Under the pieces are notes generated by a model. That model ran no database searches and was not told where the DNA came from. It saw only the letters and a list, made by a program, of their open reading frames with translations. This document shows, one piece after another, positions 46,508 through 53,070 of a stretch of 64,000 nucleotides of DNA. Position numbers and translations under genes: made by a program. The stretch lies in contig NZ_QTUV01000007.1 of the NCBI RefSeq assembly GCF_003435815.1, positions 108,489 to 172,488 of the forward strand, written 5' to 3'. The DNA is from Dorea sp. AM10-31 (GTDB lineage: Bacteria; Bacillota; Clostridia; Lachnospirales; Lachnospiraceae). How positions within the stretch are numbered: the stretch's first letter is position 1; each line of letters begins with the position of its first letter.

Positions 46508-48045
46508 AAATTCAGTGTAAAAGTAGGATTATCCTTATCTCCCTTACGATTTCGCTTCGTTTTCGTGTATTCGACACTTTCCAGGAGCATTTTCAGAGCT
46601 TTGTTCCGGTCCTGGGCGGATAAGTCCCAGTAACAGGAGAGAAGTTCCTTGCAGGAAGGGATGAAGTTCTCTATGTTTGCTATTTTCTCTTTTTCATATT
46701 CCAGATCTTTTTTCAGAATTTCTATGTGTTCTTCCGATTCTTTGATACGTTTCTGTAATTCGTGGGAACGTTCCAGAAAGATCTCGGTGGTGTAGACTCC
46801 CTGTTCCAACAGATCGTATAAGTTTCCATTTTGTTTTAGTAATAAATCGTGATTGCTGACAGCGGAAGAGAGAAGCTGTTCTTTTTCCGGAACTTTGTTC
46901 TCAACTTCCAGAGTCGGATCTAACTGGTATCCAGCTACCCAGTCGGATAGTGCCTGTATGAGTTCACGCTCTACCAGCTCAAGCGTTGAGCCGATGGTGG
47001 GACAGCCTCTGGTATTGCACATTAAAACGTCATATGGACATCTTCCGGAAGAGCCGTCCCTGGAAGCCGGTCTTCTCTGCATTTTCTTTCCGCAGCAGGA
47101 GCAGACCAGGATTCCGGCGAGTGGGTTTTTAATTCCATAGGATTCCGGCAGCTTATGAGAGTTTTTGGCGAGATATTCCTGCGCTTCGAGGAATACATCA
47201 TGATCAATCAATCGTGGCTGCAGTCCTGGAGCAGTGAAATCATAATCACTATGAGGACGTACTTTGCTGACGGAGCCGTTCTGGACTTGCTTTACAACCT
47301 TTCTTCGCCCAATGCCGACTCGCTGATCATTAACAACGTTCCTCAAGATTCCCATAACGCTGCATTCCAGCCAGGTATCTCCGTTCCTTGGCTTGATTCC
47401 CCGGTTATCCAGATATCTGCAGATGTGGGTAATTCCGATGCGATCGGGACCGGTATAGAGCCGGAAGATAAGTTTCACGACCGGAGCTTCGTCCGGATCC
47501 GGAGCGAGAACCCATCCACGCCCATGTTCGAGCTTCACGCGTTGCCAGCCGTAGGGTGCCTGATTGAACGGCCATTTTCCTTCCTTCACGGCAGCAGTCA
47601 CACCGGCGCGCATCCGGCGGCGGATTGTCTTGTATTCCCTCCGGCTCATGAAGAGTCCGAACTCAAAGTATTCTTCGTCAAATTCATTATTTGGATTATA
47701 GGTCTTTGTTGGAGTGATGATCTTCGTTCCGGAATATTGGAAAGCTCTTTGAACAATTCCCTGATCGACCGTATCACCTCTTGCCAGACGTTCCACTTCC
47801 ATTACGAGTACACCTTCCCAACGTCCGGATTCTACTTCGGATAAAAGCTTCTGCATTTCCGGACGCGCGGATATAGACTCTCCGGAAACGACTTCACGGT
47901 AGATCCCGCCAATGGATAAGTTCATTCGTTTGGCAAGATCAAGTAAGATCTGCTCATGCCGTTCCAGGACATCCACGCCCATAGCTTCCAGAGAAGCATC
48001 ACTTCGGGACTTCCGGAGATAGATAAGATATTCTTCATATTGCAT
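46483..48045 (-). CDS. int: Large serine recombinase (phage integrase)
   Basis: 520 residues from the ATG at 48045, with a GGAAAGGTG site; the GTG at 48054 overlaps that site. The resolvase domain (1-150) has LIYLRKSRSD with the catalytic Ser13 and MEVERLARGD. The recombinase domain (about 160-275) has APYGWQRV and ITHICRYLDNRGI. A zinc ribbon has CSCCGKK and CNTRGC (about 325-360), followed by a coiled coil (about 385-475). All parts of an active large serine integrase are present. It points away from the prophage body, its end beside the attachment site. Confidence 0.96.
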   Translation of the reverse strand: MQYEEYLIYLRKSRSDASLEAMGVDVLERHEQILLDLAKRMNLSIGGIYREVVSGESISARPEMQKLLSEVESGRWEGVLVMEVERLARGDTVDQGIVQRAFQYSGTKIITPTKTYNPNNEFDEEYFEFGLFMSRREYKTIRRRMRAGVTAAVKEGKWPFNQAPYGWQRVKLEHGRGWVLAPDPDEAPVVKLIFRLYTGPDRIGITHICRYLDNRGIKPRNGDTWLECSVMGILRNVVNDQRVGIGRRKVVKQVQNGSVSKVRPHSDYDFTAPGLQPRLIDHDVFLEAQEYLAKNSHKLPESYGIKNPLAGILVCSCCGKKMQRRPASRDGSSGRCPYDVLMCNTRGCPTIGSTLELVERELIQALSDWVAGYQLDPTLEVENKVPEKEQLLSSAVSNHDLLLKQNGNLYDLLEQGVYTTEIFLERSHELQKRIKESEEHIEILKKDLEYEKEKIANIENFIPSCKELLSCYWDLSAQDRNKALKMLLESVEYTKTKRNRKGDKDNPTFTLNLKPRIPRI

Positions 48046-48069
48046 ATGTATCACCTTTCCTTAGTATAT

Positions 48070-48083
48070 GTGCGACGTCGCAC
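48070..48083. promoter_or_regulatory. 14-bp perfect palindrome upstream of the integrase
   Basis: GTGCGACGTCGCAC lies 25-38 bp before the integrase start, where its promoter should be. A probable operator for a dimeric repressor; the regulator is unknown. Confidence 0.5.
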
Positions 48084-48130
48084 TAAAAATGAGTATAAAA
48101 ATAACAGCCAGCAGAGAACTAGCGTTCTGC

Positions 48131-48159
48131 TTGCGATAGCTGTTCGAAGATGATACAAT
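48131..48159 (+). promoter_or_regulatory. Candidate promoter for a small + strand RNA
   Basis: TTGCGA (48131-48136), a 17-bp spacer and TACAAT (48154-48159), in the gap between the integrase and fic genes, with no + strand gene after it. Confidence 0.4.
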
Positions 48160-48165
48160 ATGTAG

Positions 48166-48246
48166 GTCAAAAGTTTGGTTGATACCATCTTCGGTATTGC
48201 CTATGAAAAGCCGTTCCTGTTGGTAGCAGGGGCGGTTTTCTTATTT
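48166..48246 (+). ncRNA. Candidate small RNA of about 80 nt
   Basis: The stretch from the predicted start (about 48166) to a strong hairpin with broken stem (48205-48240: GAAAA.CCG..CCTG paired with CAGG..CGGTTTTC) and TTATTTT. It also contains GATACC/GGTAT (a short hairpin with the TCTTC loop). No coding frame. The hairpin can also end fic transcription on the - strand, so the RNA itself is speculative. Confidence 0.3.
48205..48246. terminator. Terminator hairpin downstream of fic
   Basis: Interrupted 12-bp stem (48205-48219 with 48227-48240), T-rich on both strands, so it can stop fic mRNA on the - strand and any + strand RNA. Confidence 0.75.
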
Positions 48247-48253
48247 TGAACTA

Positions 48254-48991
48254 TTATTCTTCCAAAAAGTACTGGCATCTTTGACGATAATAATCTTGTT
48301 CCTTTTCGAACAATGCTACCAGTTCTTTGGTCGAGTTGTTTTGACGGAATGCTTTCAATGCTTCTAAATATTCAGGACGATTGCTGTCTTCAATAATGAA
48401 AGGAGCAATATCATGACGCAAGCATTCACGGAATAAGATCAGACGCCCTGTTCGTCCGTTTCCGTCCTGGAATGGGTGGATACTTTCATAGCGTGCATGG
48501 AATTCTGCAAGGGTATCAAGAGAAACATTCTGCGCATCGTACCAGGCAAAGAGCGAATCCATTTCATCATTTACCTGACTCGGCAAAGCAGTTTTGTATA
48601 TCCCAACCATATTTGCTCGTTTCTTATATTCTCCGATAGCATATCCATTAGCGCGATCTTCAAATACGCCGCTTTTTAATTCATAGTGAAACTGCTTGAT
48701 CAGCTCCTGTGAGAGATCACGGTCTAAAGTTTCTAACATTTTATTAAACATCAGGAAGTGCCCGTTCATTTCTTCAACATCTTTTGCGCGATAGTAATCA
48801 TCTGTCTTTGGCAAGATACCGGTGTCGAAGAGAGAAGCAGTCTGGTCTTCGGTTAAAGTGCTGCCTTCAATCTTGTTTGAATTATAAGCCATTAATCGTT
48901 GCGTCAGTCCATAAACTCCGGAACGATCACGCTTTTTATGCTCAATTTTAAAACGCTCCAATAGATATTGGATAAATAATGTCGTAGTCAT
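48254..48991 (-). CDS. fic: Fic-domain protein (class II, autoinhibited AMP-transferase type)
   Basis: 245 residues from the ATG at 48991, with an AAAGGAG site. The full catalytic motif HPFQDGNGRTGR is present in the C-terminal half. The inhibitory motif [S/T]xxxE[G/N] is seen as SNKIEG near residue 40, so the N-terminal helix should block ATP binding until relieved (class II Fic). Fic enzymes transfer AMP or other groups to a protein hydroxyl. Target unknown. In this phage accessory block a toxin-like or host-modifying role is plausible. The gene stands alone with its own terminator. Confidence 0.92.
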   Translation of the reverse strand: MTTTLFIQYLLERFKIEHKKRDRSGVYGLTQRLMAYNSNKIEGSTLTEDQTASLFDTGILPKTDDYYRAKDVEEMNGHFLMFNKMLETLDRDLSQELIKQFHYELKSGVFEDRANGYAIGEYKKRANMVGIYKTALPSQVNDEMDSLFAWYDAQNVSLDTLAEFHARYESIHPFQDGNGRTGRLILFRECLRHDIAPFIIEDSNRPEYLEALKAFRQNNSTKELVALFEKEQDYYRQRCQYFLEE

Positions 48992-49090
48992 AGGGACTCC
49001 TTTCTTTAAATATATAGTTATTTTCAATAAGTTTTCCTATTGTTGTATACAAAAAATTCAGATATAATACGAAAAAGAGGAGGTAATGTT

Positions 49091-49333
49091 ATGAAAAAAC
49101 AGTTTCTAAAAATTGTAGATTTATTAATTCTTATTTTTTCATTTGTCCTTCTTTTAAGTATCTTTTTTAAATTAATATCAATTGCTTTTGGAGGTAATGA
49201 AAATAACTATATTGTGTTGCTTTGGATGGTGGGACTTTGTTTTGCGGGTAAATTTACTCATCCTCTATATCTTGAGATTCTTGCACTTCGTTTGCCACTG
49301 GAACATTGGCTGCAGATGCATCATCTAAAATGA
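49091..49333 (+). CDS. Small membrane protein
   Basis: 80 residues from the ATG at 49091, with an AGAGGAGG site; the frame back to 49040 is rejected. Two hydrophobic segments: LLILIFSFVLLLSIFFKL (about 10-30) and YIVLLWMVGLCFAG (about 42-57). The last 26 codons lie opposite the end of the - strand gene 49254-50417, so the tail may be a result of that overlap. It lies divergently next to fic. Function unknown. Confidence 0.5.
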   Translation: MKKQFLKIVDLLILIFSFVLLLSIFFKLISIAFGGNENNYIVLLWMVGLCFAGKFTHPLYLEILALRLPLEHWLQMHHLK

Positions 49334-50417
49334 TTGGCTCTACTTCTAGAGTAGAGCAACCTGAAAGTAATGCATTAACTGGATCGTTTAAAGATTCTGG
49401 ATCTATTCCAGAGTCTTTAATTTTTTGCAAAAGTTCTGCTTTCTTTTCCCATACTTCCAATTCAGCCTTTTCGGCTTCAGCGTGTTTGATGCGATAGTCG
49501 TCTTTAGCAAAAAGAATACTTTTTATAATATCAATTGCGCCAGGAACTTTAAAAGTAAGGGCACTACCACCACCTAGAAATACAAGCATGCCAAAAATAA
49601 ATTGCCAGTTATTTACCAAAAGGTCTTTAACGTTAACTAGTGAAAATACAATATCCCCAGGTGAATTTAAAGATACTTGGGTTGATATGCATTCTTCAGG
49701 AGCAATGGAGGATAATAATTCGGTAGTTCCGTATAAAACATTGTTAATTGAACGAGGCCCGATAGGTGTTTGCTTTTGAACATTAAGAACAAAAGACATA
49801 TCATTGCCAAACATATAATAATTGTATAAAGCATTAAGTATCTGTTTTGAGTATGAATCTAAATTTGAAAGTCCGTGATAGTTTGAAATTGCCCGACATA
49901 ACGAATAATTTAATTCTTCATTCTTTACTGTTCGAAGCAAAGTTATGCGTCTGCGTTTTTTATAGGGACAAGAAACATCGTTTATATCAACATCATGATT
50001 GTCAATACGATATATAACATTCTGCTCAAGCTCTAAGGTTTTCGAATCATCTTCATAATATTCACCAGCGAGGGCGAAAGTAATGTAACTGCTCTTAACA
50101 CTAGGAATTACAAGTATATCATTGGTTTGAATTTCATTAATAAAAGAATAACATTTATTAATAACTGTTGAAGGACGATGAATTTCCTTAAATGTCATTA
50201 ACACATCATCTTTTAATGAATCTCTATTGGACTCTGAAAAATCAGTTTTATGTGTGATATTATTCCATGCTAAAGCAACAAAACGTTTTGAAAGAAATTC
50301 ATTATAAAAATAACCTTTTTTTGTACGAATCATCCAAAAATGTGTATTTTGTGGAATAATTGGAACTTCAAATTTATCTAATAAATTGAGTAATGCCAAT
50401 TCGTCTGTATATGTCAT
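49254..50417 (-). CDS. PUA/EVE-like domain protein with membrane segment (candidate defence gene)
   Basis: 387 residues. Residues 25-150 have the look of the PUA/EVE-like modified-base-reading domain at the N-terminus of some Mrr/McrB-type proteins: FWMIRTKKGYFYNEFL, FVALAWNNI, CYSFINEIQTNDILVIP. The middle is helical. Residues about 265-292 form a membrane segment (WQFIFGMLVFLGGGSAL), then comes a charged coiled coil (KHAEAEKAELEVWEKKAELLQKI) and an acidic, disordered tail. I know no characterised protein with this order. It sits in the accessory block between fic and hicBA, so an antiviral role is a reasonable guess. The domain call is mine, from pattern only. Confidence 0.7.
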   Translation of the reverse strand: MTYTDELALLNLLDKFEVPIIPQNTHFWMIRTKKGYFYNEFLSKRFVALAWNNITHKTDFSESNRDSLKDDVLMTFKEIHRPSTVINKCYSFINEIQTNDILVIPSVKSSYITFALAGEYYEDDSKTLELEQNVIYRIDNHDVDINDVSCPYKKRRRITLLRTVKNEELNYSLCRAISNYHGLSNLDSYSKQILNALYNYYMFGNDMSFVLNVQKQTPIGPRSINNVLYGTTELLSSIAPEECISTQVSLNSPGDIVFSLVNVKDLLVNNWQFIFGMLVFLGGGSALTFKVPGAIDIIKSILFAKDDYRIKHAEAEKAELEVWEKKAELLQKIKDSGIDPESLNDPVNALLSGCSTLEVEPIILDDASAANVPVANEVQESQDIEDE

Positions 50418-50443
50418 ACTCTAATTTCTCCTTTGTAAAATTA

Positions 50444-50839
50444 TTATTGTTTCTTCTGTACCTTTTGTAATAATGCTTCCTGAAGAACCTGAGAGAAATT
50501 AAGCCCCATAGCGGTAGCGGACTCATTCAACCATTCAGGAATAGTCAGAGTTTTCTTAACAGCCTTTGAACTGTGCTTTTTCAGATATGCGTATAAATCG
50601 AATTCCAAAACAACGAGAAAGCCATCATCGACTTTGAGTTCACTAATATCTGTAGGCTCTGGAATTGCTTCTTTTTCATCCTGTCTGCTTGTGATTGCAA
50701 GTCCTAAGGCATCAACGGCATTCTCATAAGCCTGCTGCATATCATCACCATCAGAAAAACATTCTGGAAAGTCCGGAAAAGAAATCCAAAAGCCTCCGTC
50801 TTCTTTATGGAAAATTGCTGGGTAAAATAATCTGTTCAT
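50444..50839 (-). CDS. hicB: HicB antitoxin
   Basis: 131 residues. The degenerate RNase H-like HicB fold has YPAIFHKEDGGFWISFPDFPECFSDGDDMQQA. The C-terminal segment KKTLTIPEWLNESATAMGLNFSQVLQEAL looks like a ribbon-helix-helix DNA-binding part. It neutralises HicA and represses the operon. It follows hicA by 40 bp on the same strand, toxin first. Confidence 0.92.
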   Translation of the reverse strand: MNRLFYPAIFHKEDGGFWISFPDFPECFSDGDDMQQAYENAVDALGLAITSRQDEKEAIPEPTDISELKVDDGFLVVLEFDLYAYLKKHSSKAVKKTLTIPEWLNESATAMGLNFSQVLQEALLQKVQKKQ

Positions 50840-50879
50840 ACGTAATACCTCCGTGATGTTTATTGTGGTACAGGTAGGA

Positions 50880-51068
50880 CTACTTTAGTCCTGCCTGCTT
50901 TAATATTGCCTGTTCCAAACCTTTTTTCAGGTCTTTTGAGTGATAAGGAACAATTACCGTCCTACCAGTTTCCGGATTCATCAATTTGACGTGAGAACCA
51001 TTCTGACTGACTATGATGAAACCGTTCTTCTTAAGAAGCTTAATCATCTCTTTTGGTGTTAATGGCAT
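50880..51068 (-). CDS. hicA: HicA toxin (mRNA interferase)
   Basis: 62 residues with a dsRBD-like fold: KLLKKNGFIIVSQNGSHVKLMNPETGR, the catalytic His in GSHVK, and VIVPYHSKDLKKG. HicA cuts mRNA. An AAGGAGA site precedes the ATG, with a perfect consensus promoter at 51100-51128. Full length, apparently intact. Confidence 0.93.
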   Translation of the reverse strand: MPLTPKEMIKLLKKNGFIIVSQNGSHVKLMNPETGRTVIVPYHSKDLKKGLEQAILKQAGLK

Positions 51069-51099
51069 CTTTTGTATCTCCTTTCCTTATCATGGCTCC

Positions 51100-51128
51100 A
51101 TTATAACACGTATAAACACGTATGTCAA
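51100..51128 (-). promoter_or_regulatory. hicAB promoter, perfect sigma-A consensus
   Basis: On the - strand TTGACA (51128-51123), 17 bp, TATAAT (51105-51100). The spacer and flank carry repeated ACGTATA/CACGTAT elements (51106-51155) that are likely HicB operator sites. Confidence 0.85.
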
Positions 51129-51155
51129 TAAAAGTATGTATAAATACGTATAAAA

Positions 51156-51623
51156 TCATATCTTCTTCAACACTGCCAGATGCGGAATAAAAAATATGAT
51201 GTAATGTTCAACTGTCTTGTATTCCCCGTATTTATCCCGATAAAATTCAATGCATTCTTGCAGAGCTTCTTCTGTGACATCCAGATATTCTGCAATCTCA
51301 TGGCTGGCAGTACAACCATGTTCGTATGCTCTGACCAGACCTTTGAGTCCGATCTGTTTATTATATGCCCATAATCTTGCCTGTCGCTCTTGTTTCCGAT
51401 TGGAAGAACTATCCATATCAATGATGTTTCCAACGGAAGTGTAGTGGTGTCCAAGCTCCTCGGCAAGGACGCAGGCTTTTTCAGTTGTTGTATTGACAGA
51501 TGTGTTAATGGCAATATTACCATCTATATAAAAACCTTTTAAATTGTCTTCGCCTAGATAATAATTGTGGACTTTTACATTATCGTCATAGGCTTCTTGT
51601 TCTAATGATTCTAATTTATTCAA
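51156..51623 (-). CDS. immA: ImmA/IrrE-family metallopeptidase
   Basis: 155 residues. The zinc-protease helix reads AEELGHHYTS, in which the first His of HExxH is replaced by Glu, as in many Firmicute phage ImmA-like proteins. GNIAINTS and RQARLWAYNKQIGLKGLVRAYEHG are family blocks. ImmA cleaves the phage or ICE repressor on SOS or cell-density signals to start excision. It lies next to the CI-like repressor gene on the same strand, the standard pair, so repressor cleavage is its likely job. Confidence 0.9.
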   Translation of the reverse strand: MNKLESLEQEAYDDNVKVHNYYLGEDNLKGFYIDGNIAINTSVNTTTEKACVLAEELGHHYTSVGNIIDMDSSSNRKQERQARLWAYNKQIGLKGLVRAYEHGCTASHEIAEYLDVTEEALQECIEFYRDKYGEYKTVEHYIIFFIPHLAVLKKI

Positions 51624-51678
51624 AGTATAGTCCCTCCCAGCAATAAGTGTAGGATAATAGTTGTCCTATATTGTGGAC

Positions 51679-52020
51679 TTACTTTTCATCTTCCTGCTTT
51701 ACGAATTTTGCAAAAGATTCAATTCGACTCCACTGTTCTTCTGTAAAGTCTTTTCCATCAAGGTGAGCAGCCATAGTGGTAGGTTCTTCTATGTCCCAGC
51801 CCATAAGGTAAGCAGGTGATACCTGTAATGCATTTGCAATTTCTTCTAATTTATCTACGGGCATATTTTTTATATAGCCAGTTTCATATCTTTGGAGAGT
51901 TGATTTACTAATTCCTACCTTTTCAGAAAGAGTTTGGTATGACATATTAAGTTCTTCACGTCTGTTTCTCATTCGCTTCATTATATCTTGCATTTTTTCG
52001 CTTATTTCTTTTTCACTCAT
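51679..52020 (-). CDS. CI-like phage repressor (HTH_3, Cro/C1 type)
   Basis: 113 residues. The helix-turn-helix (about 15-75) has LNMSYQTLSEKVGISKSTLQRYETGY and LEEIANALQVSPAYLMGW. The short C-terminal part is acidic with no peptidase domain, so inactivation depends on the neighbouring ImmA. It is divergent to the Cro-like gene across an operator region with inverted GTTGCAAATATG sites. It keeps the prophage silent. Confidence 0.92.
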   Translation of the reverse strand: MSEKEISEKMQDIMKRMRNRREELNMSYQTLSEKVGISKSTLQRYETGYIKNMPVDKLEEIANALQVSPAYLMGWDIEEPTTMAAHLDGKDFTEEQWSRIESFAKFVKQEDEK

Positions 52021-52042
52021 ATCAATACCTCCGTATAAGGTA

Positions 52043-52070
52043 ATTATAAACTATTTTTTCATATTTGCAA
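52043..52070 (-). promoter_or_regulatory. Repressor (lysogenic) promoter
   Basis: On the - strand TTGCAA (52070-52065), 16 bp, TATAAT (52048-52043). The -35 box lies inside the operator at 52060-52071, so the repressor can control its own gene. Confidence 0.7.
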
Positions 52071-52162
52071 CAAATAATTAAAGAAAATTAAAAAAATGTT
52101 GCAAATATGGGTTGACAATAAAATTTAGCGAGCGTATTATATAAATATCCCAAATATGCAAC
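52060..52162. promoter_or_regulatory. Lysogeny operators
   Basis: CATATTTGCAAC (52060-52071) and its exact inverse GTTGCAAATATG (52098-52109), plus CAAATATGCAAC with two changes (52151-52162). They flank the -35 of the rightward promoter and lie in the repressor promoter. A fourth, weaker copy is at 52381-52392 in the end of the Cro-like gene. Confidence 0.8.
52112..52140 (+). promoter_or_regulatory. Rightward early (lytic) promoter
   Basis: TTGACA (52112-52117), a 17-bp spacer and TATTAT (52135-52140), directly after one operator and just before another. Confidence 0.85.
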
Positions 52163-52178
52163 GAAAGGAAGTGAGATA

Positions 52179-52409
52179 ATGTCATTTGATAAATTGAAAG
52201 GGAAGATGACAGAGGCACATGTGTCACAAGCTAAAATGTCGGAATATTTAGGAATTACAGTGCAATCTCTTAATGCTAAATTAAATGGAAGGACGCAATT
52301 TACTTTAGAAGAAGCGGTTAAAATTACTGACTTTCTAATGTTGAATGATCCTATCGATATTTTTTTTAGACCAAGCGTCCCAAAAATGCAACAAAAAGTG
52401 AGCAAGTAA
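52179..52409 (+). CDS. Cro-like protein (DUF739 family)
   Basis: 76 residues with a helix-turn-helix (VSQAKMSEYLGITVQSLNAKLNGRTQFTLEEAVKITDFL) of the DUF739 family, common right after the early promoter in Firmicute phages. Probably the Cro counterpart that shuts off the repressor. A GAAAGGAAGTGAG site precedes the ATG and a terminator follows. Confidence 0.88.
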   Translation: MSFDKLKGKMTEAHVSQAKMSEYLGITVQSLNAKLNGRTQFTLEEAVKITDFLMLNDPIDIFFRPSVPKMQQKVSK

Positions 52410-52429
52410 AATGAGTAGGAGCGAAAACA

Positions 52430-52467
52430 AAAATACTGATAGGAGCGCTATTCCTACCAGTATTTTG
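52430..52467 (+). terminator. Terminator after the Cro-like gene
   Basis: A 9-bp outer stem, AAAATACTG (52430-52438) with CAGTATTTT (52458-52466), plus an inner TAGGA/TCCTA, with one mismatch. It probably limits early transcription unless bypassed. Confidence 0.8.
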
Positions 52468-52914
52468 CCAAATTTGTTTACTCTATGTACTTTGCAGGTT
52501 TTCACCACACTCGATAGCGCCAAGCGTTTCTATGAAATACTTTGTCACTTTCGCAGTTTTGGTTCTGCAGAATGCCTGATTGCTGACAAATGATAAGGAG
52601 TACTTAATACGGTGCGGCAAAAAACCAGATGCCGACTGAAGCATTTTTAACGTGGTGCGAACCACATAACGCCGTATCAGTAACTACATTATACCCAGTT
52701 TTAAGTGCATTGGTGCCACTATTGCGACCTTATCTTAAGAGAGCAGGCATATTCAAAAGTTTGGTCAAACAGACCACGCTCCTTTCAATGCCTAAGGGCA
52801 TGAAAGAATTTTATCATAATATGAAAATATTTTCAATTTTAGAGTAGACAAATCATTAGATTACTTATTCGCAACAGATGAAACAGAATCACAGTAGGAA
52901 GTGAGGTGAGAAGT
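52468..52914. other. 450-bp stretch with no convincing gene
   Basis: Open frames here on both strands (60-72 codons) have no ribosome binding sites and unnatural composition. The stretch contains nested hairpins at 52606-52677 (see ncRNA candidate). It lies between the Cro terminator and the first early small gene. Confidence 0.5.
52606..52677 (+). ncRNA. Candidate structured RNA (three-way junction)
   Basis: Closing helix ATACGG (52607-52612) with CCGTAT (52672-52677). Inside are CGGC (52615-52618) with GCCG (52631-52634), and GTGGT (52652-52656) with ACCAC (52661-52665) capped by a GCGA (GNRA) tetraloop. No known family is recognised. Low confidence; short stems arise by chance. Confidence 0.25.
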
Positions 52915-53070
52915 GTGCTAGTGATAATAATTTGTATAGGTTGTTCAGTAATAACTTCGGCATTAATTACAAAAATACTAGCCACCCACTATTTTAAAAT
53001 AGTAGATGGCTATGTAGATGAAATGTGTGAAAAGACCAGAGAGTTCGTCAATGCTTTCCTATACAAATAG
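52915..53070 (+). CDS. Small single-pass membrane protein
   Basis: 51 residues from a GTG, with a GTGAGGTGAG site. The N-terminus is a membrane helix (LVIIICIGCSVITSALITKIL), followed by a polar tail (YVDEMCEKTREFVNAFLY). It contains a 16-bp perfect palindrome (52988-53003) within larger inverted arms. The end overlaps the convergent DUF4393 gene by 23 bp. Function unknown. Confidence 0.5.
   Translation: MLVIIICIGCSVITSALITKILATHYFKIVDGYVDEMCEKTREFVNAFLYK

Noticed and set aside
47155..47844. 229-codon open frame on the + strand inside the integrase
   Set aside because: Entirely opposite a complete serine integrase with all motifs; no ribosome binding site and Ser/Pro/Leu-rich shadow composition.
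51156..51623. ImmA-like protease as inactive because HExxH lacks the first His
   Set aside because: The EELGHHY form is widespread in phage ImmA/IrrE proteins as I know them, so inactivity is not supported.
52411..52847. Open frames of 60-72 codons after the Cro-like gene
   Set aside because: No start signals, one runs through the terminator, composition not protein-like.
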